Shown here in pieces: positions 1 through 8,639 of a DNA stretch of 36,415 bases (positions are counted from its first letter, which is position 1; every line of letters starts with the position of its first letter). The translations under genes and the position numbers were made by a program. Location: assembly GCA_964558115.1 (NCBI GenBank), contig CAZLCI010000017.1:1-36415 (forward strand), written 5' to 3'. The notes below the pieces were generated by a model. It did no database searches, had not been told where the DNA came from, and was given only the letters and a program-made list of their open reading frames with translations. The DNA comes from UBA3496 sp964558115 (lineage in GTDB: Bacteria > UBA8248).

Positions 1-438
1 CAGTCACGCTTTGAAGGTATTTATAGTTTTAAGTATTCTCCAAGACCCGGAACACCTGCATATGGAATGGATGATTGTCTAGTTGATAATAAAGTTATAG
101 ATGAAAGATTTGAAGAGTTAGCAAACGTTCAGAAAGAAATAACAAAAGAAAATCATGATAAACTTCTTGGAAGTGTGCAAGAGGTTTTGATAGAAAAGAA
201 ATTAGAAAACAAGAAAAATTTACTAGATTGTGCTTCTTGTTGTTCGGGAGTAGTAAGTACAGAAGAAGAATTTGTTTCTTATGTTGGAAAAAATAGAGGT
301 AGCCAACGAGTTGTTTTTCTTTCTAAGGAAAAAGATCTAAGTGTAGGTCAAATGGTTAACGTGAAGATACTACGTAGTGGAGTACAGAGTATTCAGGGTT
401 TTTATCCAGAGCATGAAGTAGAGATGGAGTTGGTATAA
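1..438 (+). CDS. miaB: MiaB, tRNA 2-methylthio-N6-isopentenyladenosine synthase, C-terminal part (5' truncated)
   Basis: The frame is open from base 1, so this is the last 145 residues of a gene that begins outside the window. The first visible residues include YSPRPGTPA, a hallmark of the end of the radical-SAM domain in MiaB-type methylthiotransferases. A helical linker follows, then a C-terminal TRAM RNA-binding domain (roughly from visible residue 95, with RVVFLS and GQMVNVKIL). MiaB adds a methylthio group to i6A37 of tRNAs in the cytoplasm and uses two 4Fe-4S clusters, whose ligands lie upstream of the window. The linker before TRAM is longer than I expect and holds a CASCC motif at visible residues 77-81. 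The stop overlaps the next start (TAATG). The family assignment is confident; the choice of MiaB over RimO or MtaB rests on the YSPRPGT motif. Confidence 0.88.
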   Translation, partial: QSRFEGIYSFKYSPRPGTPAYGMDDCLVDNKVIDERFEELANVQKEITKENHDKLLGSVQEVLIEKKLENKKNLLDCASCCSGVVSTEEEFVSYVGKNRGSQRVVFLSKEKDLSVGQMVNVKILRSGVQSIQGFYPEHEVEMELV

Positions 439-998
439 TGATAGAAATGAATATTAAAGGTCTAGCAGTAGATCCACTGACTAATGTCCCAATTGTAATT
501 CTTGAAGAAACTGAAGGGGATAGGGTTTTGCCTATTTGGGTTGGATTATTTGAAGCACATGCAATTGCAAGAGAGATGGAGAATTTTGAGACTCCACGTC
601 CTATGACACATGATTTGCTAAAAAATTTAATTACAGAATTGAATTCTCAAGTCGATCATATTTTAGTCAATGAATTAAAAGACAATACCTTTTATGCGCA
701 AATTCATGTTTCAAGCAACGGTGCGAATTTTGTGATTGACTCCAGACCTTCAGATGCAATTGCTTTAGCGATTAGGGTTAGTTCTCCTATTTTTGTGAAT
801 GAAAAGGTTTTAGATGAAGCAAAAAGTATCGACTTTGATAAGCCAGTCAAGCTTGATGAAAATCAAGGGTTTCCTGCTGATGTGAAAGATTTTGAATCTC
901 CAGAATCTTCTAGGAATGAAATTGAAGAAGACAAGGATCAAATTAAAGATTGGTTGAAAAATTTGAAGCCAGGAGATTTTCTGAAAGAAGATAGTTAG
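438..998 (+). CDS. Bifunctional nuclease family protein (DUF151/BFN)
   Basis: A 186-residue protein whose first ~130 residues match the DUF151 (BFN) fold. The visible signature is LPIWVG, then EAHAIA, then PRPMTHDLL, followed by the conserved SRPSDAIALA segment. Some members have been reported to have DNase and RNase activity; the physiological role in bacteria is poorly defined. The C-terminal tail is acidic and ends in a short DQIKDWLKNLKPGDF-like helix that is common in the family. The start overlaps the miaB stop by one base, which implies translational coupling. The order miaB then DUF151 occurs in deltaproteobacteria-like genomes. Confidence 0.85.
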   Translation: MIEMNIKGLAVDPLTNVPIVILEETEGDRVLPIWVGLFEAHAIAREMENFETPRPMTHDLLKNLITELNSQVDHILVNELKDNTFYAQIHVSSNGANFVIDSRPSDAIALAIRVSSPIFVNEKVLDEAKSIDFDKPVKLDENQGFPADVKDFESPESSRNEIEEDKDQIKDWLKNLKPGDFLKEDS

Positions 999-1018
999 AA
1001 ATACCCGCCTAGTTATGA

Positions 1019-1657
1019 TTGAAGAATCAAGAATCGGAGTTTGTGTTGCGCCTTTATTTAGTTAGGCATGGTGAGACTGTTTGGAATTTCGAGAACCGTA
1101 TACAAGGCGCTTCAGATGTTCCGTTGAATGACAGGGGAAGAGAGCAAGCAGAAAGTCTCGCAATAAAACTTCAGAAAATTCAATTCTTTAAAATTCTTTC
1201 GAGTCCTCTAGAGAGAGCTTTTGAAACCGCAAAGATAATTTCCCTGACTCAAGAGAGTGCTATTTCTAAAGTAGATTGTTTTGCAGAACTAGATCAGGGA
1301 AAGCTTGAAGGTTTGAAATTCAAAGAAATTCAAGAAAAATTCCCAGACTTTTCTTCCAAGTGGAGGATCGTGCCCGGAGAAGTCCGTATGCCTGGCGGGG
1401 AGACATTGAATGAGCTTCAAGAAAGAGCTTGGCAAGGAATTCAAAATATTTATGACGAGTTTTCTAATGAGGAAGAACCGATTTTGATTGTAAGTCATAA
1501 TCTTGCCATAATTTGTATCCTGTCTAAAATTTTAGATGTGTCCTTAAATGAATTTAGGAAATTTAGGCAACACAATGCTTCAGTGAATATAATAGAGCAT
1601 GATTCGATGCGAGGTTGGAGTGTGGTAACGATGAACGACTTATCACATCTCTCCTAG
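1019..1657 (+). CDS. Histidine phosphatase family protein (phosphoglycerate mutase/CobC-like)
   Basis: A protein of about 212 residues with the branch-1 histidine-phosphatase signature LVRHGET near residues 14-20, where His17 is the expected phospho-acceptor. It also has the SSPLERAFETA motif, an acidic ELDQGKLEG segment and a second catalytic His in VSHN near the C terminus. The family includes cofactor-dependent phosphoglycerate mutases and alpha-ribazole phosphatases (CobC); the short length and LDQGKLEG favour a broad-specificity phosphatase or CobC-like enzyme, but the substrate cannot be read. The start is uncertain. TTG at 1019 directly follows an in-frame stop, while GTG 1043 or TTG 1046 sit just behind a GGAG at 1036-1039 and may be the real start. 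Confidence 0.82.
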   Translation: MKNQESEFVLRLYLVRHGETVWNFENRIQGASDVPLNDRGREQAESLAIKLQKIQFFKILSSPLERAFETAKIISLTQESAISKVDCFAELDQGKLEGLKFKEIQEKFPDFSSKWRIVPGEVRMPGGETLNELQERAWQGIQNIYDEFSNEEEPILIVSHNLAIICILSKILDVSLNEFRKFRQHNASVNIIEHDSMRGWSVVTMNDLSHLS

Positions 1658-1680
1658 TATCTATAGAAATTGGAATAAAA

Positions 1681-3822
1681 ATGAATGAAAAGAAGAACAA
1701 AACCTATGTTGTAAAAAGAGATGTGACTTCTAGGAAATCTTCTCTTGATTATTCTTCTGTTTTGAATTCTCAACAATATGAAGTTGTCATGGCTGGAGAA
1801 GGTCCACTCCTTGTTATTGCAGGTGCTGGTAGCGGTAAAACCCATACAATCGTATATCGCCTTGCTAGGCTTGTTGATGAAGGGGTTCCTCCAAGTGCAA
1901 TACTTCTTGCCACTTTTACGAATAAAGCTGCAAAAGAAATGCTTCTTAGATCTTCAAGTCTTATTAAGGGCGATTTACGCAGTGTTTTCGGTGGGACTTT
2001 TCACCATATTGGGAATCTCATTCTTCGTCAATATGCACATCTTATAGGATTTGATAGAAATTTCTCTATTATGGATCGTGAAGATTCTTCAGACTTGATT
2101 AAAGATTGTATAGTTCAAGCGAAAGTGAATCCCAAAGACAAAAATTTTCCTAAGGCCAATGTGATTGAATCTATCCTATCATTTTCTGCGGATACTGAAA
2201 TGGAAATAGCTAATCTTATTTGTAGAGATTATCCATATCTTATTGAAAATATATCAGTTATAAAAAAAATACAAGAATTATTTAAGAATAGAAAAAAAAC
2301 TCTAAATATTATGGATTTCTCTGATCTTCTTACGAATACAAGTTTGCTCTTAGAGCACAATGAAGAGGTTCTGAAGGTTTTTCAGAATCGATTTAAGTAC
2401 GTCTTGGTAGACGAATATCAAGATACTAATAAGATTCAAGCTAGAATTATAGATCTTTTGTCTGGAAAATGGAAAAATTTAACTGTTGTTGGTGACGATG
2501 CGCAAAGTATTTATAGTTTTCGTGGCGCCTATTTTGAAAATATTGTAACTTTTCCTGACAGATATCCTGGAACAAAAGTTTTTAAATTGGAAGAAAATTA
2601 TCGTAGTACAAATCCTATACTGGAATTAGCAAATTCGTCTATTGCAAATAATGCTAAACAATATCCAAAAGAACTTCGGAGTATCAAAAAAGAAGGTGAA
2701 CTGCCGGTGTTGGCATTATGTCAGGATGTTTTGCAGCAGAGTGAATTTGTGGCACAAAAAATTTTAGAACTTAAGGATGAAGGAATATCTTTATCTGATA
2801 TAGCGATTTTGTATAGAGCGCACTATCACTCTATTGAATTGCAAATGGAACTTACCAGACGTTCTATTCCATTTGAGATAAGAAGTGGTCTTCGATTTAA
2901 TGAGAGTAGGCATGTTAAAGATGTCATTTCTTTTCTACGTTTTGTTAATTGTCAAACAGATGAACTGGCTTGGAAACGTGCTTTGAATTTGCTTCCAGGT
3001 ATTGGAAATACTACAGCCGCAAAGATATGGGATTTAGTGAGCAACTCTGATGATCCATTGCGATTAGATTTTGTTCAAGAGAATATGACTATACCTAAAC
3101 GAGCAAAAGATTCTTGGAAGCATTTTTTGGAACTGACTGCTTTGCTCCATTCTCAATGTAAAGTGACGAAAGGAAAAAGTGATAATGGAGGGTCTCCTTC
3201 TGAAATGATTAGTTCGGTTCTATCAAAGTTTTATAGAAATTATATTGAGGTGACCTTTGATAATGCTGATTCTCGGATTGATGATATTAACCAACTCTCT
3301 GAATTTGCATTAAATTATAATAGTGTAGAAGACTTTCTTGCCGAACTCGCTCTAATGGGCACATTTGGAATAGAAACTACGGAACAAGAAAATAATTTTG
3401 ATGAAGGGGAGTCTGTTATACTAAGTACAATTCACCAATCAAAAGGTTTAGAATGGAAGGCAGTTTTTGTTCTATGGCTAACTGATTCTAGGTTTCCTTC
3501 TGCAAGATCTCTTGGTACAGAAGCCGGGGAAGAGGAGGAGAGAAGGCTCTTCTATGTTTCTGTCACAAGAGCAAAGGATCACTTGTTTTTGTGTCAGCCT
3601 ATGCTTGAAACGAATATGTACAAGCAAAGTGGATTTTCAAGGCTTTCGCGTTTTGTGAAAGAATTGCCTGACTCTTTATATGACAGGTGGACTCTTCTAG
3701 ATGAAAGTTCATCAAGTGATAGTTTTGGAAGTACAGATTATGGAAGTGACAATTGGACCAGACCTGCAGATCCAGATGAACCGGATGGTTTTGTCTACGA
3801 ATTTTTTGATGATAAGAATTAA
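1681..3822 (+). CDS. UvrD/PcrA-type superfamily 1 DNA helicase
   Basis: A complete 713-residue SF1A 3'-5' helicase. Motifs in order are the Q motif LNSQQ near residue 28, Walker A AGAGSGKT at 47-54, TFTNKAA, motif II DEYQDT near 244, motif III GDDAQSIYSFRGA near 271, ENYRS, motif V TIHQSKGLEW near 582 and motif VI VSVTRAKDH near 627. It should unwind DNA during repair or replication-fork maintenance. The tail (about the last 50 residues) is acidic and Ser-rich and does not resemble the Tudor-like end of PcrA. I chose ATG 1681 rather than an earlier TTG at 1615, because 1615 overlaps the previous gene and adds residues unlike the family. It probably shares a transcript with the genes upstream. 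Confidence 0.9.
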   Translation: MNEKKNKTYVVKRDVTSRKSSLDYSSVLNSQQYEVVMAGEGPLLVIAGAGSGKTHTIVYRLARLVDEGVPPSAILLATFTNKAAKEMLLRSSSLIKGDLRSVFGGTFHHIGNLILRQYAHLIGFDRNFSIMDREDSSDLIKDCIVQAKVNPKDKNFPKANVIESILSFSADTEMEIANLICRDYPYLIENISVIKKIQELFKNRKKTLNIMDFSDLLTNTSLLLEHNEEVLKVFQNRFKYVLVDEYQDTNKIQARIIDLLSGKWKNLTVVGDDAQSIYSFRGAYFENIVTFPDRYPGTKVFKLEENYRSTNPILELANSSIANNAKQYPKELRSIKKEGELPVLALCQDVLQQSEFVAQKILELKDEGISLSDIAILYRAHYHSIELQMELTRRSIPFEIRSGLRFNESRHVKDVISFLRFVNCQTDELAWKRALNLLPGIGNTTAAKIWDLVSNSDDPLRLDFVQENMTIPKRAKDSWKHFLELTALLHSQCKVTKGKSDNGGSPSEMISSVLSKFYRNYIEVTFDNADSRIDDINQLSEFALNYNSVEDFLAELALMGTFGIETTEQENNFDEGESVILSTIHQSKGLEWKAVFVLWLTDSRFPSARSLGTEAGEEEERRLFYVSVTRAKDHLFLCQPMLETNMYKQSGFSRLSRFVKELPDSLYDRWTLLDESSSSDSFGSTDYGSDNWTRPADPDEPDGFVYEFFDDKN

Positions 3823-3852
3823 AATATTTGTTTTTAATAGGAGAAAGTTTGT

Positions 3853-4494
3853 ATGAGTGAATATTACAAGATCAATGCTGCTGATAATGATTTCAGACAG
3901 AATTACAGGTTGATGGTAGGAACTATTGTTCCAAGGCCTATTGCGTGGGTAAGTACCATCAGCAAAGATGGAGTAGCAAATTTGGCACCCTTTTCCTTCT
4001 TTACATGTGTAGGGCAGGATCCTCCGCTTGTTTCGATTTCTGTAGGAAAAAGCACAGATTCTTTGAAAGACACAACTAACAATATTCTTGAAAGCAAAGG
4101 GTATGTAATTCATGTCGTCTCAAATGGTTTTGAAGAACAAATGAATATTTCGGCAGATAATTTCCCTTCTAATATCGATGAATTTAAGGAGGCGGGTCTC
4201 AATGCTGTTCCATCTGAAAACGTATCTGCTCCTAGGGTAGAGAATATTCCTGTGGCCATGGAATGTGAGTTCCGTCATATGATCACCAATGGGGTTGGGC
4301 ACAAAGTGAATCTAGTGATTGGAGAAGTGCTTTGCTGGCATATTCGTAAAGATGTTGCGATGGAAGAAGGTAAGTATATAGACCCTGTGAAATTAGAGCC
4401 GGTTGGAAGACTTGCAGGAAATGATTATTGCCGTACACAAGATATTTTTGCGATGCAAAGACCTGACAGAAAAACTGGACAGCAGTCACCTTGA
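3853..4494 (+). CDS. Flavin reductase-like FMN-binding split-barrel protein
   Basis: 213 residues with the typical N-terminal pattern of the flavin reductase-like domain: GTIVPRPIAWVSTIS, then ANLAPFSFFTC, then PPLVSISV. These elements form the FMN-binding split barrel. Members reduce flavins with NAD(P)H or bind FMN as oxidoreductases of unknown substrate, so the exact reaction is not readable. A good ribosome site (AGGAG, 3840-3844) precedes ATG 3853. It is followed after 61 bases by a zinc dehydrogenase on the same strand; a strong hairpin spans its stop codon. The block may be a small catabolic unit, which is inference. Confidence 0.82.
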   Translation: MSEYYKINAADNDFRQNYRLMVGTIVPRPIAWVSTISKDGVANLAPFSFFTCVGQDPPLVSISVGKSTDSLKDTTNNILESKGYVIHVVSNGFEEQMNISADNFPSNIDEFKEAGLNAVPSENVSAPRVENIPVAMECEFRHMITNGVGHKVNLVIGEVLCWHIRKDVAMEEGKYIDPVKLEPVGRLAGNDYCRTQDIFAMQRPDRKTGQQSP

Positions 4495-4519
4495 GCCATG
4501 GGTTAAGATTCTGCTGCCC
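4477..4519 (+). other. Long interrupted hairpin spanning the stop codon and 3' UTR
   Basis: The outer arms GGACAGCAG (4477-4485) and CTGCTGCCC (4511-4519) pair at eight of nine positions. The inner arms CTTGAGCC (4490-4497) and GGGTTAAG (4500-4507) pair with one G-U and one mismatch around a two-base gap. A small internal loop separates the two stems. The element covers the TGA of the preceding gene (4492-4494). A run of eight T begins about 15 bases downstream (4535-4542), farther than in a classic intrinsic terminator, so it may be a processing or stability element or an imperfect terminator. Confidence 0.5.
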
Positions 4520-4555
4520 TACGTTTACGACTAATTTTTTTTGCGGAGTAACGTC

Positions 4556-5626
4556 ATGAGTGATGTGCCAAAAAATATGTATGCTATTGTGACAAGTGGT
4601 CCGAACGAATTTGAATATAAAGAAGTTCCTGTTCCTGATTTTGAGCCTGGTAATATTCTTGTGAAAGTAGCTGCATGCGGAATCTGCGGTACGGATACTC
4701 ATATTTTGGGAGGACATATGCGGCCCATGTGGCCCCCTTATTATCCTTTCATACAAGGACATGAATGGTGCGGAACTATTGCAGGGATTGGAAAAGATGT
4801 GAGAACGGATCTGGAAATTGGGGATAGAGTAATTATGGAGCCTACGGTTGGATGTTCTTCTTGTGCGATGTGTATAGCAGGTAATTATCATCTTTGTGAG
4901 AATGCAACAAAAAAAGACGGCGGATATAAACTTCTTGGACATACTGCAAATGGAGCATTCAGTGAATATGGATTAGCTCCTCCTAATAATTTACATAAAA
5001 TGCCTGAAAAAATGACCTGGGAAGATGCAGTGATTGTGAATCAGGTAGTGATTGCACTTCATGCTCTGGATAGAGGGCAAATATATCCTGCTGATGAAGT
5101 TGCGATTCTTGGGCCAGGTCTTTTAGGGCTTTCTGTTTTGCAACTTGTGAAATATTTAGGTGCATCCAAAACATACGTGACTGGAAGAGGATATAGACTG
5201 CATATCGCGAAAGAACTTGGAGCGGATGTCGTGATTGATATTACAAAAGAAAATCCAGTAGAAGTAATTATGGAACATACGAATGGAAAAGGAGTAGATC
5301 TAAGCGTTGAGTGTGCTGGTCCTGTAAGTACGATGAGAGAAGCTGTGGATATGGTGCGAAGAGGAGGACGTGTAGTATTAGAGGGAATTAACGGGGGAGA
5401 TGAGGTCTCCTTCAATACAGACCGCATTGTGTTAGATGAAATCTCTGTGTTTGGAGGAAGAGGTTCTCCAAACTGTTATCCTCGTGCCATACAGATTATT
5501 GCAGACGGGCACATTCAAACTGATAAAATGCTTACACATAGTTTTCCTCTCTCTGAATTTGAGGAAGCAATGAGAATGTTCCAGGCAAGGGAAGACGGTG
5601 TCATGAGAGTAATGCTGACACCTTAG
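4556..5626 (+). CDS. Zinc-dependent alcohol/polyol dehydrogenase (MDR family)
   Basis: 356 residues of the medium-chain dehydrogenase/reductase family. Catalytic zinc ligands are visible as Cys44 in GICGTDTH and His69-Glu70 in GHEW. The structural zinc loop has four cysteines at 100, 103, 106 and 114. A nucleotide-binding segment GPGLLGLSVLQL lies in the middle of the protein. Overall it resembles the threonine/sorbitol dehydrogenase branch, but the substrate is not readable. I chose ATG 4556, behind GGAG at 4545-4548; an in-frame TTG at 4541 would place that GGAG inside the coding region. It lies between a flavin-reductase-like gene and an exported hydrolase gene on the same strand. Confidence 0.87.
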   Translation: MSDVPKNMYAIVTSGPNEFEYKEVPVPDFEPGNILVKVAACGICGTDTHILGGHMRPMWPPYYPFIQGHEWCGTIAGIGKDVRTDLEIGDRVIMEPTVGCSSCAMCIAGNYHLCENATKKDGGYKLLGHTANGAFSEYGLAPPNNLHKMPEKMTWEDAVIVNQVVIALHALDRGQIYPADEVAILGPGLLGLSVLQLVKYLGASKTYVTGRGYRLHIAKELGADVVIDITKENPVEVIMEHTNGKGVDLSVECAGPVSTMREAVDMVRRGGRVVLEGINGGDEVSFNTDRIVLDEISVFGGRGSPNCYPRAIQIIADGHIQTDKMLTHSFPLSEFEEAMRMFQAREDGVMRVMLTP

Positions 5627-5672
5627 GTAATCTATACATTATTTTTCTTTTTTTTAGAAAAAAGGAACTTTT

Positions 5673-6401
5673 ATGCAGAAGATTTTAGTTTTCTTTTTGA
5701 TTTTTTTTCTTGCTCCAATCTTTTTGTTGTCATCTGAACCTATTTATCACAAGGTGCAGTATCCAACCGGGGATAAGAAATTTCCTGCGGTAATCCTTTT
5801 ACATACAAGCGGCGGATTCAAGACAGTCCTAAAACAGATTCCAAAATATATTAAAAAAGGTTTTGCTGTGTATGCCCCAGATTTTTTCAAAAAACACGGT
5901 ATCTCGAGTTCAAACCGTATGGAAACGTTTGATGAATATAGAGAGCCTATTGAAAAGGAACTTCTTGAAATTGTTGCTTTAATGAAGAAAGATCCGAAGA
6001 TAGATAAAAATAATATTTTTGCTGCCGGTTTTTCTAACGGAGGATTTTGGGCTTGTTTTCTTGCAGGAAAAGGCGTGGTGAATGCGGGTGCATCTCACTA
6101 CGGGGTCTGGAAAGCCAATTTTGGACCAGACATGACAAATGAATATCCTATGGAATATTTCAGTAAAAAAAGCACACCGCTTCTTGCTTTGCACGGAGAT
6201 GTAGATTCGATTCAAAAGATAGAATTTGCGCAGTATGCATGGATAGATATTAAGGATCGTGGAGGAAAAATTGTAACTCATGTTCTTCAAAATGCTGGCC
6301 ATGCATGGGATTCAAATAAATCGATATTTGTTTATAATAAAAAAGCAGACAAAGATGCTCTAAAAAAGACAGTTCGGTTTTTTAGAAAACATAGCAAATA
6401 A
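5673..6401 (+). CDS. Exported dienelactone hydrolase-family alpha/beta hydrolase
   Basis: 242 residues that begin with a hydrophobic signal sequence (residues 1-20, Lys3 then a Phe/Leu-rich core), so the protein is probably exported to the periplasm. The alpha/beta-hydrolase triad is visible: nucleophile Ser121 in GFSNGG, an acidic residue in LHGDVDS (Asp176 or Asp178) and His210 in AGHAW. This spacing fits the dienelactone hydrolase family, although true dienelactone hydrolase uses Cys as nucleophile; the Ser here suggests another ester or thioester substrate. A GGA precedes ATG 5673. It ends 20 bases before the convergent E2 gene and no clear intrinsic terminator is seen between them. Confidence 0.8.
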   Translation: MQKILVFFLIFFLAPIFLLSSEPIYHKVQYPTGDKKFPAVILLHTSGGFKTVLKQIPKYIKKGFAVYAPDFFKKHGISSSNRMETFDEYREPIEKELLEIVALMKKDPKIDKNNIFAAGFSNGGFWACFLAGKGVVNAGASHYGVWKANFGPDMTNEYPMEYFSKKSTPLLALHGDVDSIQKIEFAQYAWIDIKDRGGKIVTHVLQNAGHAWDSNKSIFVYNKKADKDALKKTVRFFRKHSK

Positions 6402-6421
6402 TATTCATTTTTTGCAATAGT

Positions 6422-7615
6422 TTATGCAGGCATAACTTTGGGATGCTCTAGCATCTCTTTTAGCGTTTTCAGAAACTCTGCTGCAGGAGCGCCGTCGATG
6501 ATGCGGTGGTCACAGTTGATTCCAAAGTAAGCAGTGATTCCTGCCACGACTTCACCGTTTTTAACTACTGCTCTTTCTCTCGCTGCCCCGACAGATAAAA
6601 TCGCGCTTTCTGGATAATTGATAATTGCTGAAAAATGGTCCACTCCATAAGCGCCTAGATTTGTAACGGTGAACGTTCCACCTTGCAAAGAACCTGGATC
6701 CAAAGTTCCGTTTCTGGCAGCGGTTGCCAGTGCATTGGTTTCTGAAGATATAGCATCGATACTTTTTTGATTTGCATTTTTAATGACAGGTACCATCAAA
6801 CCATCTTCTAAAGCTACGGCTACCCCGATATTGATCTGTTCAGCACGTTCGACAGAATCTCCAAAAAACTTCACATTCACAGCGGGACATTTTTGAATCG
6901 TTCTTGCCGTATAGAAAAGAATCAAATCGTTTATCGAAATTTTTACGCCAAGATCTGTTTCCCAAGCCTGGCTACTAGCATTTCTTACCGCAAGAAGGTT
7001 GGTTAGATCTACCTCAGACTGCAGAGTGATTCTAGCTACATTAGACCAGCTTTCAGACATTCTTTGCGCAACCACTTTTCTCATAGGAGAAACAGGTTCG
7101 GTTCCATAAGAAACTTCTTGGTCAGCGACAGGTGTAGCTTGTTTAGAAGCACCCTCAATATCTTTTAATATAATTCTTCCGTTTGGCCCTGATCCTTGGA
7201 CGGTTGTGTAATCTACCCCTAACTCTTTTGCTAACCTTTTGGCAGCAGGACTTGCTAAAACTCTATCGCCCACTGGTGCGGCAGCTTTTGTTTGATTAGC
7301 ATTACTTGTTTCTTCTTTTACAGGCTCTTTTGCTTCTTCAACTTTTGTAGCAGGAGTTGCAGAATCAGCATCTTCACCTTTTTCTCCAATAACGGCTATA
7401 TTTTCACCGCAGGGAACTACTGCGTCAGCATCAAAAATTTTCTTTAGAAGAACTCCGTTGTCAGGAGATTCTACTTCGTATTCGACTTTGTCTGTTTGGA
7501 TGTCTAGAAGAATTTCTCCTTTTTTGACTGTATCGCCTTCTTCTTTTCTCCATGCAATAATCGTACCTTCTTCCATGGTAAGACCTAGTTTTGGCATGGG
7601 CATTTGTGTGGCCAT
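6422..7615 (-). CDS. 2-oxoacid dehydrogenase E2 (dihydrolipoamide acyltransferase)
   Basis: 397 residues with the canonical E2 layout. There is one N-terminal lipoyl domain (residues ~1-77, lipoyl Lys43 in QTDKVEYE) and an Ala/Pro/Lys/Glu-rich linker. A peripheral subunit-binding domain follows at ~115-155 (ASPAAKRLAKELG and GSGPNGRI), then the catalytic acyltransferase domain with DHRIIDG, where His370 and Asp374 are the catalytic pair. It transfers acetyl or another acyl group from E1 to CoA. AGGAG (7623-7627) precedes the start. It is the last gene of the E1alpha-E1beta-E2 operon. Pyruvate is the likeliest substrate; acetoin or branched-chain 2-oxoacids remain possible. It depends on lipoylation, and lipA lies at 31395. 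Confidence 0.9.
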   Translation of the reverse strand: MATQMPMPKLGLTMEEGTIIAWRKEEGDTVKKGEILLDIQTDKVEYEVESPDNGVLLKKIFDADAVVPCGENIAVIGEKGEDADSATPATKVEEAKEPVKEETSNANQTKAAAPVGDRVLASPAAKRLAKELGVDYTTVQGSGPNGRIILKDIEGASKQATPVADQEVSYGTEPVSPMRKVVAQRMSESWSNVARITLQSEVDLTNLLAVRNASSQAWETDLGVKISINDLILFYTARTIQKCPAVNVKFFGDSVERAEQINIGVAVALEDGLMVPVIKNANQKSIDAISSETNALATAARNGTLDPGSLQGGTFTVTNLGAYGVDHFSAIINYPESAILSVGAARERAVVKNGEVVAGITAYFGINCDHRIIDGAPAAEFLKTLKEMLEHPKVMPA

Positions 7616-7649
7616 AACATTACTCCTTTACAAGATAAAAACTTTTTAC

Positions 7650-8627
7650 TTATCCATGGACGGTTCTTTTTATACCTTCTATTACATCTTCTTTGTTTGG
7701 TATTATAAAGTTTTCTAGCTTCGGCGAAAAGGGCACCGGAGTTTCTTTTGCGGCAACTCTCTCTATAGGCGCGTCTAAATAATCAAAAACTTCCTTGGAG
7801 GCTATAGCTGCAATTTCAGCTCCCCATCCGCACCTTTCTACAGCTTCGTGTGTAATGAGAAGGCGGTTTGTTTTTCTAACAGAAGAAAGAATCGTTTCTT
7901 TGTCTAAAGGAAAAAGAGTTCTTGGATCGATGACTTCTACTGAAATCCCTGATTCATCAAGTTCCTCCGCTGCGTCTAAGGATTTTTGTACCATGGAGGA
8001 GGTTGCTACCACGGTAATGTCTGTGCCTTCTCTTTTTACTTCTGCCACGCCGATAGGGATAAGATATTCTTTTTTGGGTGTTGGTCCCTTCTCTAAGTAT
8101 AGAAGTTTATGTTCGATAAAAAGTACTGGATCTGGATCTCGTATTGCACTTTTCAGTAGACCTTTAGCATCATAAGAGGAAGAAGGCATAACTACTTTCA
8201 GACCAGGGATATGTACAAACCAGGATTCAAGACTTTGTGCGTGCTGTGCAGCAGAACTTCTTCCCGCACCCCCCTGAGTTCGAATCACAAGAGAGGTTTT
8301 TGCCTTTCCTCCAAACATGTAACGGACTTTCGCAACTTGATTTACAATTTGATCCATTGCTACTGCAGTAAAATCAATGTACATAAGTTCTGCTACTGGT
8401 TTCATACCAACTAGTGCCGCTCCTAAGGTTGCTCCTACAATTCCTTGCTCGGAGATAGGAGTATTTCTAACTCTTTCTTTTCCGTATTTTTTAAAAAGAC
8501 CTGCAGTTGTTTTGTAGGATCCGCCAAACTCAGCTATATCTTCGCCAAGAAGAAAGACAGATTTATCCTTTTTCATTTCCTCATCGAGTGCTTCTATAAT
8601 GGCATCTCTGTATAGTATTTCTCTCAT
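7650..8627 (-). CDS. 2-oxoacid dehydrogenase E1 beta subunit (pyruvate/acetoin type)
   Basis: 325 residues, normal length for the beta chain of a heterotetrameric E1. Family segments include EALDEEMKKD, FLLGEDIAEFGG, the NTPISEQGIVG region, MYIDF and the C-terminal domain with LLITHEAV and AKETPVPFSP. The beta subunit supplies the Glu that activates ThDP (in SEQG) and part of the substrate channel. It starts 12 bases after the E1 alpha stop and is followed after 34 bases by E2, so the three genes form one operon. Length and motifs fit both pyruvate and acetoin dehydrogenases. Confidence 0.9.
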   Translation of the reverse strand: MREILYRDAIIEALDEEMKKDKSVFLLGEDIAEFGGSYKTTAGLFKKYGKERVRNTPISEQGIVGATLGAALVGMKPVAELMYIDFTAVAMDQIVNQVAKVRYMFGGKAKTSLVIRTQGGAGRSSAAQHAQSLESWFVHIPGLKVVMPSSSYDAKGLLKSAIRDPDPVLFIEHKLLYLEKGPTPKKEYLIPIGVAEVKREGTDITVVATSSMVQKSLDAAEELDESGISVEVIDPRTLFPLDKETILSSVRKTNRLLITHEAVERCGWGAEIAAIASKEVFDYLDAPIERVAAKETPVPFSPKLENFIIPNKEDVIEGIKRTVHG

Positions 8628-8639
8628 GATCTCATTATC

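Noticed and set aside
1615..1680. Upstream TTG start for the helicase
   Set aside because: It overlaps the preceding gene and adds residues that do not resemble the family; ATG 1681 fits better.
4283..4942. A 219-codon minus-strand open frame opposite the zinc dehydrogenase
   Set aside because: It is antisense to two well-supported genes, has no family-like motifs and lacks a ribosome site; it is a shadow of the coding strand.
5640..5665. T-rich then A-rich run before the exported hydrolase as a terminator
   Set aside because: The possible stem contains essentially no G-C pairs, and the run blends into the ribosome site of the next gene.
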